Shown: positions 18,626-28,700 of the stretch, piece by piece
Layout: each line of letters begins with the position of its first letter
How positions within the stretch are numbered: the first letter of the stretch is position 1
From: Streptomyces rubellomurinus
GTDB lineage: Bacteria; Actinomycetota; Actinomycetes; Streptomycetales; Streptomycetaceae
Reading direction: 5' to 3'
DNA length: 64,000 nt
Assembly (NCBI RefSeq): GCF_000961885.1
Contig: NZ_JZKH01000035.1
Location: forward strand, 11,297-75,296
Translations under genes and position numbers: made by a program
The notes under the pieces: model-generated
Databases searched by the model: none
Seen by the model: the letters and a program-made list of their open reading frames with translations, nothing else
What the model was told of the DNA's origin: nothing

Positions 18626-20209
18626 GTGCCACGTGGTGACGGAAGACTCAACCACGATCTTCTTCCCGGCGAGAAGGGCCCCCAGGACGCTTGCGGCGTC
18701 TTCGGTGTCTGGGCTCCCGGCGAGGAGGTCGCCAAGCTCACGTTCTTCGGCCTTTACGCCCTGCAGCACCGCGGTCAGGAATCCGCGGGCATCGCAGTGA
18801 GCAACGGCTCCCAGATTCTCGTCTTCAAGGACATGGGGCTCGTCTCCCAGGTCTTCGACGAGGCCTCGCTGGGGTCGTTGCACGGGCATATCGCCGTCGG
18901 ACACGCCCGCTACTCGACCACCGGGTCCTCGGTCTGGGAGAACGCCCAGCCGACCTTCCGCGCGACCGTGCACGGTTCGCTGGCCCTCGGGCACAACGGA
19001 AACCTGGTGAACACCGCCGAACTGGCGGCCATGGTCGCCGAACTCCCGGGCGAGGAGCACGTCTCCCGCTCCGGCCGGACGGCCGCGACCAACGACACCG
19101 ACCTGGTGACCGCCCTGCTGGCCGGCCACCCGGACCTCTCCATCGAGGAGACGGCCAAGGTCGTGCTGCCCAAGGTCAAGGGCGCCTTCTCGCTCGTCTT
19201 CATGGACGAGCACACCCTCTACGCCGCCCGCGACCCGCAGGGCATCCGCCCGCTGGTGCTCGGCCGGCTGGAGCGCGGCTGGGTGGTCGCCTCCGAGACG
19301 GCGGCGCTGGACATCGTCGGCGCCTCCTTCATCCGCGAGGTCGAGCCCGGCGAGCTCATCGCCATCGACGAGAACGGCCTGCGCACCTCGCGCTTCGCCG
19401 AGGCCAAGCCCAAGGGCTGCGTCTTCGAGTACGTCTACCTGGCCCGCCCCGACACCTCCATCGCCGGCCGCAACGTGCACCTCTCCCGCGTGGAGATGGG
19501 CCGCCGGCTGGCCGAGGAGGCCCCGGTCGAGGCCGACCTGGTGATAGCCACGCCCGAGTCCGGCACCCCCGCCGCGATCGGCTACGCCGAGGCCAGCGGC
19601 ATCCCGTACGGCTCCGGCCTGGTGAAGAACGCCTACGTGGGCCGCACCTTCATCCAGCCCAGCCAGACCATCCGCCAGCTCGGCATCCGGCTCAAGCTCA
19701 ACCCGCTGCGCGAGGTCATCGCCGGCAAGCGCCTGGTGGTCGTGGACGACTCGATCGTGCGCGGCAACACCCAGCGCGCGCTGGTGAAGATGCTGCGCGA
19801 GGCGGGCGCCGCCGAGGTGCACATCCGGATCTCCTCGCCGCCGGTGAAGTGGCCCTGCTTCTTCGGGATCGACTTCGCCACCCGCGCGGAGCTGATCGCC
19901 AACGGCATGACCATCGAGGAGATCGGCCGCACCCTCGGCGCGGACTCGCTCTCCTACATCTCGATCGACGGCATGATCGAGGCCACCAAGCAGCCCAAGG
20001 ACAAGCTCTGCCGGGCCTGCTTCGACGGCGAGTACCCGATGGAGCTGCCGGATCCGGCGCTGCTCGGCAAGCTCCTGCTGGAGGCGGAGATCAAGGGCGG
20101 CCAGCAGGCCCCGGCCGTCCGCGGCAAGCCGACCAGCGGCAGCGACCTGGACGGCGTCCAGTCGCTGCTCGGCGGGGCGGGCGCGGCCGACGCGCTGCGC
20201 CGCCCGTAA
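18626..20209 (+). CDS. purF: Amidophosphoribosyltransferase
   Basis: 527 aa. First step of purine synthesis: PRPP + glutamine to phosphoribosylamine. The glutaminase nucleophile is Cys23 in QDACGVFGVW, so a 22-residue propeptide must be removed as in the Bacillus-type enzyme. Iron-sulfur ligands are present (GCVFEYVYLARPD, KWPCFFGID and CRAC near the end). The PRPP loop is VVVDDSIVRGNTQ. It starts at GTG after ~280 bases with no gene, which should hold its promoter. purM follows on the same strand after a hairpin. Confidence 0.97.
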   Translation: MPRGDGRLNHDLLPGEKGPQDACGVFGVWAPGEEVAKLTFFGLYALQHRGQESAGIAVSNGSQILVFKDMGLVSQVFDEASLGSLHGHIAVGHARYSTTGSSVWENAQPTFRATVHGSLALGHNGNLVNTAELAAMVAELPGEEHVSRSGRTAATNDTDLVTALLAGHPDLSIEETAKVVLPKVKGAFSLVFMDEHTLYAARDPQGIRPLVLGRLERGWVVASETAALDIVGASFIREVEPGELIAIDENGLRTSRFAEAKPKGCVFEYVYLARPDTSIAGRNVHLSRVEMGRRLAEEAPVEADLVIATPESGTPAAIGYAEASGIPYGSGLVKNAYVGRTFIQPSQTIRQLGIRLKLNPLREVIAGKRLVVVDDSIVRGNTQRALVKMLREAGAAEVHIRISSPPVKWPCFFGIDFATRAELIANGMTIEEIGRTLGADSLSYISIDGMIEATKQPKDKLCRACFDGEYPMELPDPALLGKLLLEAEIKGGQQAPAVRGKPTSGSDLDGVQSLLGGAGAADALRRP

Positions 20210-20217
20210 CGAACGCA

Positions 20218-20246
20218 GGTGGGGTCCCGCGAACCGGGGCCCCACC
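20218..20246 (+). terminator. Hairpin between purF and purM
   Basis: GGTGGGGTCCCG pairs with CGGGGCCCCACC (one G.T pair) around a CGAA/CGAAC loop, 8 bases after the purF stop. It may attenuate read-through into purM or mark mRNA processing. Confidence 0.55.
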
Positions 20247-20307
20247 GCCGTTCCACCCCCCGGTTGTTCAAGAACCACCCCCACCTGACCCGAAAGGGCC
20301 GCACGCA

Positions 20308-21393
20308 GTGACCAGCAACCAGAACGGCGCCACCTACGCCGCCGCCGGTGTCGACATCGAGGCGGGCGACCGCGCCGTCGAGCTCATGAAGCAGTGGGTG
20401 AAGAAGGCCAACCGCCCCGAGGTGGTCGGCGGTCTCGGCGGCTTCGCCGGCCTCTTCGACGCGTCCGCGTTCAAGAACTACGAGCGGCCGCTGCTGGCCT
20501 CGGCCACCGACGGCGTGGGGACCAAGGTGGCCATCGCGGCCGCCATGGACAAGCACGACACCATCGGCCACGACCTGGTCGGCATGGTCGTCGACGACCT
20601 CGTGGTGTGCGGCGCCGAGCCGCTGTTCATGACCGACTACATCTGCGTCGGCAAGGTCGTCCCGGAGCGCGTCGCCGCGATCGTCAAGGGCATCGCCGAG
20701 GGCTGCGCGCTGGCCGGCTGCGCCCTGGTCGGCGGCGAGACCGCCGAGCACCCCGGCCTGCTGGGCCCGGACGAGTACGATGTCGCGGGCGCCGGCACCG
20801 GCGTGGTGGAGGCCGACGCGCTGCTCGGCGCCGACCGCGTGCGGGCGGGCGACGTGGTCATCGCGATGGCCGCCTCCGGCCTGCACTCCAACGGCTACTC
20901 GCTGGTCCGCCACGTGCTGCTGAACCAGGCCGGCTGGTCGCTGGACCGCAAGGTCGAGGAGTTCGGCCGCACCCTCGGCGAGGAGCTGCTGGAGCCGACC
21001 CGGATCTACTCGCTGGACTGCCTGGCGCTCACCCGCGCCACCGAGGTGCACGCCTTCTCGCACGTCACCGGTGGCGGCCTGGCGGCCAACCTGGCCCGGG
21101 TCATCCCGGACGGCCTGCACGCCCGCCTGGACCGCGGCACCTGGACCCCGCTGCCGGTCTTCCGGACCGTCGCCGAGGTCGGCAAGGTGGCCACCCTGGA
21201 GATCGAGAAGACGCTCAACATGGGCGTCGGCATGGTCGCCGTCGTCCCGCCGCACTCGGTGGACGTCGTGCTGGCGATCCTGGAGGACCGCGGCGTCGAG
21301 GCCTGGCTGCTCGGCGACATCGTCGAGCGCACGGACGAGCACGAGGGCGGCGCGGCGCTCTACAACGCCTACGAGGGCTTCACGGCGGGCTGA
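20308..21393 (+). CDS. purM: Phosphoribosylformylglycinamidine cyclo-ligase
   Basis: 361 aa from GTG. AIR synthetase, step five of purine synthesis, cytosolic dimer. Family segments are TYAAAGVDIEAGDRAVELMK, ATDGVGTKV, HDLVGMVVDDLVVCGAEPLF and GGETAEHPGLL, with SHVTGGGLAANLARV in the C-terminal half. It is complete, follows purF by 98 bases, and ends before a strong terminator. Confidence 0.97.
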   Translation: MTSNQNGATYAAAGVDIEAGDRAVELMKQWVKKANRPEVVGGLGGFAGLFDASAFKNYERPLLASATDGVGTKVAIAAAMDKHDTIGHDLVGMVVDDLVVCGAEPLFMTDYICVGKVVPERVAAIVKGIAEGCALAGCALVGGETAEHPGLLGPDEYDVAGAGTGVVEADALLGADRVRAGDVVIAMAASGLHSNGYSLVRHVLLNQAGWSLDRKVEEFGRTLGEELLEPTRIYSLDCLALTRATEVHAFSHVTGGGLAANLARVIPDGLHARLDRGTWTPLPVFRTVAEVGKVATLEIEKTLNMGVGMVAVVPPHSVDVVLAILEDRGVEAWLLGDIVERTDEHEGGAALYNAYEGFTAG

Positions 21394-21410
21394 TCCGCCG
21401 AGGACGACGC

Positions 21411-21442
21411 GAGGGCCCCTCCGGCCTGCCGGAGGGGCCCTC
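21411..21442. terminator. purM terminator
   Basis: A perfect 14-bp stem (GAGGGCCCCTCCGG / CCGGAGGGGCCCTC) with a CCTG loop, 18 bases after the purM stop; it could also serve the convergent DUF3073 gene. Confidence 0.85.
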
Positions 21443-21536
21443 GTGCACGTCGGGGGAGGCGAGCGGGCGAATCACGAGAACGCCGAAGACCGGCCCGGCG
21501 CCCAGGGCGCCCGGACCGGTCCGGTGAAGCTGCGGG

Positions 21537-21794
21537 TTACGAGCGGCGGGAGGCCTGCGAGGACCCGGCGCCCGGCTCGTTGTCGTCCTCGTCGTCGAGG
21601 GCGCCGTAGCGGGCGGCGTACTCCGCGTACGGGTCGTCGTCCTCCTCCTCCTCGATCGGCTCAGGCTCGATCGAAGCGGTGGACGGCGATACGCCCAGCT
21701 CGTTGGACAGACGGTTAGCGTCAAACCCGCCGCTGTTGTACTTCAGCTCGCGGGCGACCTTCGTCTGCTTGGCCTTGGCCCGGCCGCGCCCCAT
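21537..21794 (-). CDS. DUF3073 family protein
   Basis: 85 aa. It has the signature basic start MGRGRAKAKQTKVARELKY, NSGGFDANRLSNEL in the middle, and a long acidic tail (EPIEEEEDDDPYAEYAARY). This is a small actinobacteria-specific protein of unknown function, regularly found next to purM. The charge split suggests nucleic-acid or ribosome association, which is inference. Confidence 0.93.
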   Translation of the reverse strand: MGRGRAKAKQTKVARELKYNSGGFDANRLSNELGVSPSTASIEPEPIEEEEDDDPYAEYAARYGALDDEDDNEPGAGSSQASRRS

Positions 21795-22116
21795 GGGTCG
21801 ACCCCCTCAACGATGGGGCTCACGGCCCCGAGTCTGACACGTGTTCATGATCAGGACCGGCCTGCCCGAAGTGGAGAAGCCGTCCCTTGGAGCATTAACG
21901 GTACCTGTTTCCGCCGCTGGACGGTACGTCGTCGGTGTGACGTGGCGCGCACCGACCGCACCCGCGACCAGGTCTTCCCAGGTCAGGGGAGGTTTTGCGG
22001 CAGTTTGCGCGCTGTCCAGAGGTATCTGAGGTCCGTCGTTCCAGGACTGATTATCCCCCCTGGGGGGACCTCGGATCACCCGTTCGGGCGGAGAAGTGAG
22101 AATCCGGTTCCACATC
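21795..22116. other. Intergenic region with a C7-T-G7-type palindrome
   Basis: No gene is supported here. It contains the leader of the DUF3073 gene and, at 22054-22068, a perfect TCCCCCC-T-GGGGGGA inverted repeat that may bind a regulator. Confidence 0.4.
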
Positions 22117-22157
22117 GTGATGCGCGGGAGGCCATTGGGGGGCCTCCCGCGCATCAC
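22117..22157 (-). terminator. vdh terminator
   Basis: A perfect 17-bp stem (GTGATGCGCGGGAGGCC / GGCCTCCCGCGCATCAC) with a 7-base loop, 10 bases past the dehydrogenase stop. Confidence 0.88.
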
Positions 22158-22167
22158 GGCCGCTCGG

Positions 22168-23325
22168 TCAGCCCCGGCGGGCGCCCGGCAGCAGGACGGT
22201 GCGCAGCGCGCTGATCTCGCGCATCCGCTTCTCGGCCAGGCGGTCGGCGGCGACGGCCGGCGGGACGTCGTCGGCGGCGGCCCGGGTGAAGATCTCCAGG
22301 GTGGTGTCGAAGATCTTGGTGGCCTTGTTCTTGGCCCGCTCGAAGTTGAAGCCGTCGATCTCGTCGGCGACCTGGATCACGCCGCCGGAGTTCACCAGGT
22401 AGTCCGGCGCGTAGAGGATGCCGCGGTCGGCGAGGTCCTTCTCGACGCCCGGGTGGGCCAGCTGGTTGTTGGCCGCGCCGCAGACGACGGAGGTGCCGAA
22501 CTCGCCCAGCGCGGCGACGGTGTCGTCGGTCAGCGCGCCGCCGAGGGCGCAGGGGGCGTAGACGTCCAGCTTGGCCTGGAGCAGCGCGGCGGTGTCGGCG
22601 ACGACCTCCACCTCCGGGTGGGCGGCGCGCACCCGGTTGACGGCGGCCTCGAAGGGGTCGGTGACGACGACGGTGGCGCCGTCCGCGACCAGGTGGCCGA
22701 CCAGGTAGTGGCCGACCTTGCCGACGCCCGCGACGCCGACCCGCTTGCCGCGCAGGGTCGGCTGGCCCCAGCGGGCCTGGGCGCTGGCGCGCATGCCCTG
22801 GAAGACGCCGAAGGCGGTCAGGATGGACGAGTCGCCGGCGCCGCCGTGCTCGGGCGAGCGGCCGGTCACGAACGAGGTCTCGCGCGCGATGACGTCCATG
22901 TCCTGGACGTAGGTGCCCACGTCGCAGGCGGTGATGTAGCGGCCGCGCAGGGACTCGACGAAGCGGCCGTAGGCCCGGAGCATCGCCTCGTTCTTGACCT
23001 TGTTCGGGTCGCCGATGATGACGGCCTTGCCGCCGCCGAGGTCGAGCCCGGCCAGCGCGTTCTTGTAGGACATCCCGCGGGACAGGTTCAGCGCGTCCTC
23101 CAGCGCCGCCTCCTCGGAGGCGTACGGGAAGAAGCGGGTGCCGCCGAGGGCCGGGCCCAGGGCGGTGGAGTGGATGGCGATGATCGCCTTGAGCCCCGAG
23201 GTGCGGTCGTGGCAGAGGACGACCTGCTCGTGGCCGTCGCCGAGGGCGCCGTCCTGCTCGGTACGGAAGATCCTGCTGAGCACGCCGGATGCGGAGTGCG
23301 TGGCGGGGGTCTGTACGTCGGTCAC
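22168..23325 (-). CDS. vdh: Valine / branched-chain amino acid dehydrogenase
   Basis: 385 aa, Glu/Leu/Phe/Val dehydrogenase family. NAD-dependent oxidative deamination of valine (also Leu/Ile) in streptomycetes, feeding branched-chain precursors to fatty acids and polyketides. Catalytic regions are [38 protein letters not shown] and [20 protein letters not shown]; the NAD fold is [18 protein letters not shown]. It starts at GTG. Its position between DUF3073 and bldC is as in other streptomycetes. Divergent from the next gene. Confidence 0.94.
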   Translation of the reverse strand: MTDVQTPATHSASGVLSRIFRTEQDGALGDGHEQVVLCHDRTSGLKAIIAIHSTALGPALGGTRFFPYASEEAALEDALNLSRGMSYKNALAGLDLGGGKAVIIGDPNKVKNEAMLRAYGRFVESLRGRYITACDVGTYVQDMDVIARETSFVTGRSPEHGGAGDSSILTAFGVFQGMRASAQARWGQPTLRGKRVGVAGVGKVGHYLVGHLVADGATVVVTDPFEAAVNRVRAAHPEVEVVADTAALLQAKLDVYAPCALGGALTDDTVAALGEFGTSVVCGAANNQLAHPGVEKDLADRGILYAPDYLVNSGGVIQVADEIDGFNFERAKNKATKIFDTTLEIFTRAAADDVPPAVAADRLAEKRMREISALRTVLLPGARRG

Positions 23326-23523
23326 TGTGGTGACTCCAGTATCGAAGGCCCGCTGCTGTGGTGCGGGCGCCTAAGGCGAAGAGTAGTCGCGCACGGGCCT
23401 CGGATCGGCCCTCTTGTCCGAGCTTGGGCCGGTTGTCCGAGTGCTGAGACGGGAGGGGTGCGGAGGGTGCGGGCGCCAACGGTCCGGGGCGCGCCCTCCC
23501 GGGCCCGCGCGACCCGTGCGACC

Positions 23524-24468
23524 ATGCAGGACGTGACCGTCGTACGCACTTCCGTACAGCCGCCCTACGCCGCCCACCTGCGGGTCTACGAGCCGTTGGC
23601 CGCCTACCCGGAGCCCGAGCGCGGGCACTGGCAGGCGTACGCCGCGGAGCACGGGCCGGACGCCGGGGCGGCGGAGCGGCCGGTGGCGGCGGCGGTGCTG
23701 GAGGAGCAGCGGGAGGCGCTGGCGGAGCTGGCCGCGCGCACGCCGCGGGCGCTGCCGGAGCGGGAGAGCGGCCGCGCGTACCTGCGGGTGGTGGACGGCG
23801 TCCTCTACGTCTGCCCGTGGGCCACCAGGCTGCGCAGCTGGCAGGCGCTGGACGAGTTGCGGGCCGGGGCGCCGGTGGCGCTGCTGGACACCGCGCTGCC
23901 GCCGGCGGCCCGGGCGGCCGCCGAGGCGGACCGGGAGCGCTGGCGGGCCGAGCACCCGGACGCCCGGCCGTGGATCCTGACCAGCCGGTGGGAGGTGCCG
24001 GTGCGCTGGTTCCTGCCGTTCGGCGACGAGGACCGCTGCTTCGTCCCGGCCGGACCGGAGGCCGGGCAGGAACCCGTCCGGGAGGCGGGCCGCGGGAGCG
24101 GGCAGGATGGGGAACAGGCCGGGGCGGCGGCGCTGTTCTACCTGGTGCCGATGGCGCAGGCCCGTCGGCGGGTGGCGCGGGCGTACCGGGCGCTGCGCGA
24201 GGAGGTGCCGGACGGGGAGCTGGTGCAGGGGGCGGAGCAGGTCGGGCGGTGGCTGGAGGAGTTCCATCCGCGCTCGCTGGTGGAACTGGACTACGGGGGG
24301 CTGGTGCACCTGCTGGGGCCGGAGCGGCTGTCGGCGGACCGCTCGGCGGGGGAGCTGGAGGAGGGGCTGCGCGCCCTGCGGGCGGGGGACACGGCGGAGG
24401 CGCTGCGCGTGTACGGGGAACTGACGGTGCGCTGGCGGCGGGTGCTGGCGCTGCGGCACGCGAACTGA
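23524..24468 (+). CDS. Conserved hypothetical protein
   Basis: 314 aa, Glu/Ala/Arg-rich, with no catalytic motif recognised. It reads VVRTSVQPPYAAHLRVYEPL at the start and contains LRVVDGVLYVCPWATRLRSW, WEVPVRWFLPFG, LFYLVPMAQARRRVARAYRA and ELDYGGLVHLLGPE. A linker around residues 180-197 is low complexity. ATG 23524 is used; GTG 23533 is equally possible. It lies between vdh and bldC, where streptomycetes carry a conserved hypothetical gene. Function unknown. Confidence 0.85.
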   Translation: MQDVTVVRTSVQPPYAAHLRVYEPLAAYPEPERGHWQAYAAEHGPDAGAAERPVAAAVLEEQREALAELAARTPRALPERESGRAYLRVVDGVLYVCPWATRLRSWQALDELRAGAPVALLDTALPPAARAAAEADRERWRAEHPDARPWILTSRWEVPVRWFLPFGDEDRCFVPAGPEAGQEPVREAGRGSGQDGEQAGAAALFYLVPMAQARRRVARAYRALREEVPDGELVQGAEQVGRWLEEFHPRSLVELDYGGLVHLLGPERLSADRSAGELEEGLRALRAGDTAEALRVYGELTVRWRRVLALRHAN

Positions 24469-24955
24469 CGTCCGAACAGCCGTGTATGACTGTAAGGGCC
24501 CTACGTCCTCCGGCCCGGCTGACCAAGGTCCCGGTTCGGGTCAATAGCTGTCGAACGTGACACTACTCACCGTTGACGCGAACTTACCCCTATGTGCAAA
24601 AATGGGACAACCAGCCCAACTTCACGTGAGCGTGCCCACTTTTGGGTGGTTCTGGAGTCGATGCGTGCTTTGCGGGGAAACGGAGGGTCTGGTCCCCTTG
24701 TAACCGGACGTCACTGCCGTGTGACTGTCCGTTATGGGGTGGTCCATCGCCATCCGTCTGCCTTGAACCCGTGAGGGGTCAATTTTGGCGGTTTGGTCGA
24801 TAGGGCTGGACGGATGGTGTAGTTGTAGACACCAGGACAAGCCGTTCGTCCTATAACCGACTCGGCCCGTCTATGCCATTTCGGGCATCGCGGGCCAAGG
24901 TGCAGAATTTGAAGGATAGAACCGCCCTGGTTCGGTTCTCCCGAGGAGGCCGCTC
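24469..24955 (+). promoter_or_regulatory. Long upstream region of bldC
   Basis: 487 bases without a supported gene and visibly less GC-rich than the flanks. A TATAAC -10-like box lies at 24852-24857. A 7-bp hairpin (AGAACCG ... CGGTTCT, 24918-24939) sits just before the ribosome-binding site GAGGAGG (24943-24949). The length suggests several promoters or a structured leader for this developmental gene. Confidence 0.5.
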
Positions 24956-25162
24956 ATGACCGCTCGTACCCCTGATGCCGAGCCCCTGCTGACGCCGGCA
25001 GAGGTTGCCACCATGTTCCGCGTGGACCCGAAGACGGTCACCCGCTGGGCCAAGGCGGGCAAGCTGACGTCGATCCGCACGCTCGGCGGCCACCGCCGCT
25101 ACCGCGAGGCGGAGGTGCGCGCTCTGCTGGCCGGGATTCCCGCCCAGCGCACCGAGGCCTGA
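24956..25162 (+). CDS. bldC: Developmental regulator BldC
   Basis: 68 aa, a stand-alone MerR-type winged helix-turn-helix: PLLTPAEVATMFRVDPKTVT, then WAKAGKLTSIRTLGGHRRYR. In Streptomyces BldC represses early entry into sporulation, binding DNA as head-to-tail oligomers on direct repeats. The length and the sequence match BldC over the whole protein. ATG with GAGGAGG at 7 bases. Monocistronic, followed by a very strong terminator. Confidence 0.97.
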   Translation: MTARTPDAEPLLTPAEVATMFRVDPKTVTRWAKAGKLTSIRTLGGHRRYREAEVRALLAGIPAQRTEA

Positions 25163-25178
25163 TCGGCCAAAGGCTCTG

Positions 25179-25228
25179 AAAAGGGGCCGCTTACCGGACT
25201 CCGCCGGGTCCGGTAAGCGGCCCCTTTT
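25179..25228 (+). terminator. bldC terminator with U-tract
   Basis: A perfect 20-bp stem (AAAAGGGGCCGCTTACCGGA / TCCGGTAAGCGGCCCCTTTT) with a 10-base loop, the strongest intrinsic terminator in the window. Confidence 0.95.
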
Positions 25229-25466
25229 GTCATACCTTTAAGGCTTGCCTAAGTTGTCGGAATGCTGAACTCCGGATAACGGTTCGACATCCATGATGCG
25301 GGGGGGATTTACAGTGAATAGCAGTGCAATTTTACATATTAAATTAACCGGCTCATGAGGAGGGTGTGAAGGGCCGGTTTTCAGGGGAGTGCGGGTGACG
25401 ACCGTCACATGCAAGATCGCTTGTGGTCCGGACCTGGTTCGGGGTAAAGGGGTCGGCCGGTGAAAC
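25229..25466. other. AT-rich gap between bldC and tRNA-Asp
   Basis: No gene is supported. Bases 25321-25350 have 9 G/C of 30 (TTTTACATATTAAATTAACC within), far below the surrounding composition. The gap is bounded by two terminators, so a short unrecognised transcript is possible. Confidence 0.5.
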
Positions 25467-25505
25467 GCGAGAGGCCCGGAACCTTGACGGTTCCGGGCCT
25501 CTCGC
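25467..25505 (-). terminator. tRNA-Asp terminator
   Basis: A perfect 17-bp stem (GCGAGAGGCCCGGAACC / GGTTCCGGGCCTCTCGC) with a 5-base loop, 8 bases past the tRNA 3' end. Confidence 0.9.
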
Positions 25506-25512
25506 CTTGCGG

Positions 25513-25586
25513 CGATCCCGACGGGACTTGAACCCGCGACCTCCACCTTGACAGGGTGGCGAGCTAACCAACTGCTCCACGGGACC
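25513..25586 (-). tRNA. tRNA-Asp (anticodon GTC)
   Basis: 74 bases. The acceptor stem is GGTCCCG / CGGGATC with discriminator G. The anticodon stem-loop is CCACC-CTGTCAA-GGTGG, giving GTC. The D-arm is GAGCAGTTGGTTAGCTC and the T-loop GGTTCAAGTCC. CCA is not encoded. Confidence 0.97.
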
Positions 25587-25647
25587 AGATTGTTCTGATC
25601 TCGTTCACTCGCTTGCCGCGCTGCGAACAAGACAGACTGTAGCCCAT

Positions 25648-25686
25648 GGTGGGCCTCCAGGTCGAACTGGCTCCTGAAGGCCCACC
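25648..25686 (-). terminator. hrpA terminator
   Basis: A 14-bp stem with one mismatch (GGTGGGCCTCCAGG / CCTGAAGGCCCACC), 33 bases past the helicase stop on the minus strand. Confidence 0.65.
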
Positions 25687-25718
25687 ACGCCGCCCCGCAG
25701 CTCAGGGCGCCGCCCGGG

Positions 25719-28700
25719 TCACAGCGAGGCCCGGGCGGCCTCCATCGCCTTCGTGATCCGCTTCTCCGAGACCGGGCTCGGCGTGCCCAGCCCCTGGGCG
25801 AAGAAGCTGACCCGCAGCTCCTCGATCATCCAGCGGATCGCCAGCACCTCCTCGGACGGCTGCTGCCCGGCCGGCACCGCCGCCAGCAGCTCCCCGTACG
25901 CCTGCTGAACCTGCTGGACCTTCAGCAGCTGCTGGGCGTCCCGCTGCGGGTGGTTGGGCAGCGCCTCCAGCCGGCGGTCCACCGCCAGCAGGTAGCGCTT
26001 GAGGTCCGGCAGCCGCTGCCAGCCGGTGGCCGTCACGAAGCCCGGGTGCACCAGCGAGGCCAGGTGCAGCCGGACGTCGTTCACCGCGTTCAGCAGCACC
26101 GGGCTGCTCACCGACTTCAACCGGGTCGACGCCTTGTGGAAGGCGATCAGCGCGGTGGCCGTCTTCAGCGTGGTGTCCGCGGACAGGTCGTACAGGTCCG
26201 CGCGCACCTTGTCGTGCAGCTTGCCGAAGGCCTCCGCGTCCCAGGCCGGGCCGCCGTTCAGCGCCATCAGCCGGTCCGTCGCGGCCGAGACGACGTCCTC
26301 GAACAGGGCCGCGATCGAGCCGTGCGGGCTGTGCGAGAGCGCCAGCTTCGCCTGGTTGCCCAGCCGCCCCTGGATCGACTTGGCGGGGGAGGTGGTGGTC
26401 AGCATCAGCAGCCGGCGCGTCCCCTCCCACATCGCCCGCTCCTGGGCCTGCGCGGTGTCGAACAGCTTGACGCCGACCGCGGCGCCCTCGTCCACCAGCG
26501 CCGGGTAGGCGCGCAGCGAGTGGCCGCGCGACCGCTGCTCGAAGGTGCGCTGCAGCACCGGCAGCGAGGCCGGCCAGGCGGTCAGCCCGCTCTGCTCGAT
26601 GCCCCGGCCGGAGGCCGCCGAGGAGAGCGTCTCCTTCAGCTTCGGCTTGAGCCTCAGCCGCAGCTCCTCCAGGTCCTTGGACTCGGCGAGCTTGCGGCGC
26701 CCGTCCACCACCCGGAAGGTCACCTTCAGGTGCTCGGGGACCCGCTCGTCGTCCCAGGCCTCCGGCGGCACGGTGACGGCCGTCAGGCGCTTCAGCGCGT
26801 GCTCCAGGGCCGGCAGCAGCGGCTCTTGGCGGTCCTTCACCGCGCGCAGCGCGGCCTTGGCGAAGTCCGGCGCCGGCACGAAGTTGCGGCGGATCGCCTT
26901 CGGCAGCGACTTGAGGTACGCCGTGACCAGCTCCTCCCGCAGGCCGGGGATCTGCCAGTCGAAGCCCTCCGAGGTCACCTGGTTGAGCACCGGCAGCGGG
27001 ATGTGGACGGTCACGCCGTCCGCGTCGCTGCCCGGCTCGAACTGGTAGGTCAGCTTGAAGCGCAGCTTGCCCTGCTGCCAGTGGTCCGGGTAGTCGGCCT
27101 CGGTGACGCCGTCCGCGGCGTCGTTCATCAGCATCGACTTCTCGAAGTTCAGCAGGTCCGGCTGGTCGTGCCGGGCCTTCTTCCACCACGCGTCGAAGTG
27201 CCGGGTGGAGACGATCTCGTCGGGCAGCCGGGCGTCGTAGAAGTCGAACAGGGTCTGGTCGTCGACCATGATGTCCCGGCGGCGGGCCCTGTTCTCCAAC
27301 TCCTCGACCTCGCCGAGCAGCCGGCGGTTCTCGGCGAAGAACCGGTGGTGGGTCTCCCAGTCGCCCTCGACCAGCGCGTTGCGGATGAACAGCTCGCGGC
27401 AGAGCTCCGCGTCGATCCTCCCGTAGTTGACCTTGCGCTGGGCGACGACCGGCATCCCGTACAGGGTCACCTTCTCGTAGGCCAGCACGGCGCCGGCCTT
27501 CTTCTCCCAGTGCGGCTCGCTGTAGCTGCGCTTGATCAGGTGGCCGGCCAGCGGCTCCACCCACTCGGGCTCGATCTTCGCGTTGATCCGGGCCCAGAGC
27601 CGGGACGTCTCCACCAGCTCGGCCGACATCACCCAGCGCGGCGGCTTCTTGAACAGGCCGGAGCCGGGGAAGACCGCGAAGCGGGCGCCGCGCGCGCCGC
27701 CGTACTCGCGCTTCTCCGCGTCGAACAGGCCGATGTGGGACAGCAGTCCGGCCAGCAGGGACTGGTGGATCCGGTCCGCGTCCGGCTCGGCGTCAGGATG
27801 AGGCTCCTCGATGGTGACGCCCAACTGCTTCGCCACCGTGCGGAGTTGGGTGTAGATGTCCTGCCACTCCCGTATCCGCAGGTAGTTCAGGAACTCCGTC
27901 TTGCACATCCGGCGGAACGCCGAGGAGGAGAGCTCCTTCTGCTGCTCCCGGACGTAGCGCCACATCGCCAGGAAGGAGAGGAAGTCCGAGGTCTCCGAGT
28001 TGAAGCGCTTGTGCCGCTCGTCGGCGGCCTGGCGCTTCTCGGCCGGGCGCTCGCGCGGGTCCTGGATGGAGAGCGCGGCGGCGATCACCATCACGTCGCG
28101 CACGCAGCCGTTCCGGTCCGCCTCCAGCACCATGCGGGCCATCCGCGGGTCCACCGGGAGCTGGGCCAGTTTGCGGCCGAGCGGCGTCAGCCGCTTGCGC
28201 GGGTCCTTCTCCTCCGGGTCGAGGGCGCCCAGCTCGTGCAGCAGGTGGACGCCGTCCTTGATGTTGCGCGAGTCCGGCGGGTCCAGGAACGGGAAGGCGG
28301 CGATGTCGCCGAGGCCAGCCGCGGTCATCTGCAGGATCACCGAGGCCAGGTTGGTGCGCAGGATCTCGGCGTCGGTGAACTCGGGGCGGGCGAGGAAGTC
28401 CTCCTCCGAGTACAGCCGGATGCAGATGCCGTCCGAGGTGCGGCCGCAGCGGCCCTTGCGCTGGTTGGCGCTGGCCTGGCTGATCGCCTCGATCGGCAGC
28501 CGCTGCACCTTGGTGCGGTGGCTGTAGCGGGAGATCCGGGCGGTGCCCGGGTCGATCACGTACTTGATGCCGGGGACGGTGAGCGAAGTCTCGGCCACGT
28601 TGGTGGCCAGCACGATCCGGCGCGAGTGGGAGCGCTGGAACACCTTGTGCTGCTCGGCCGAGCTGAGCCGGGCGTACAGCGGCAGGACCTCGGTGTTCTT

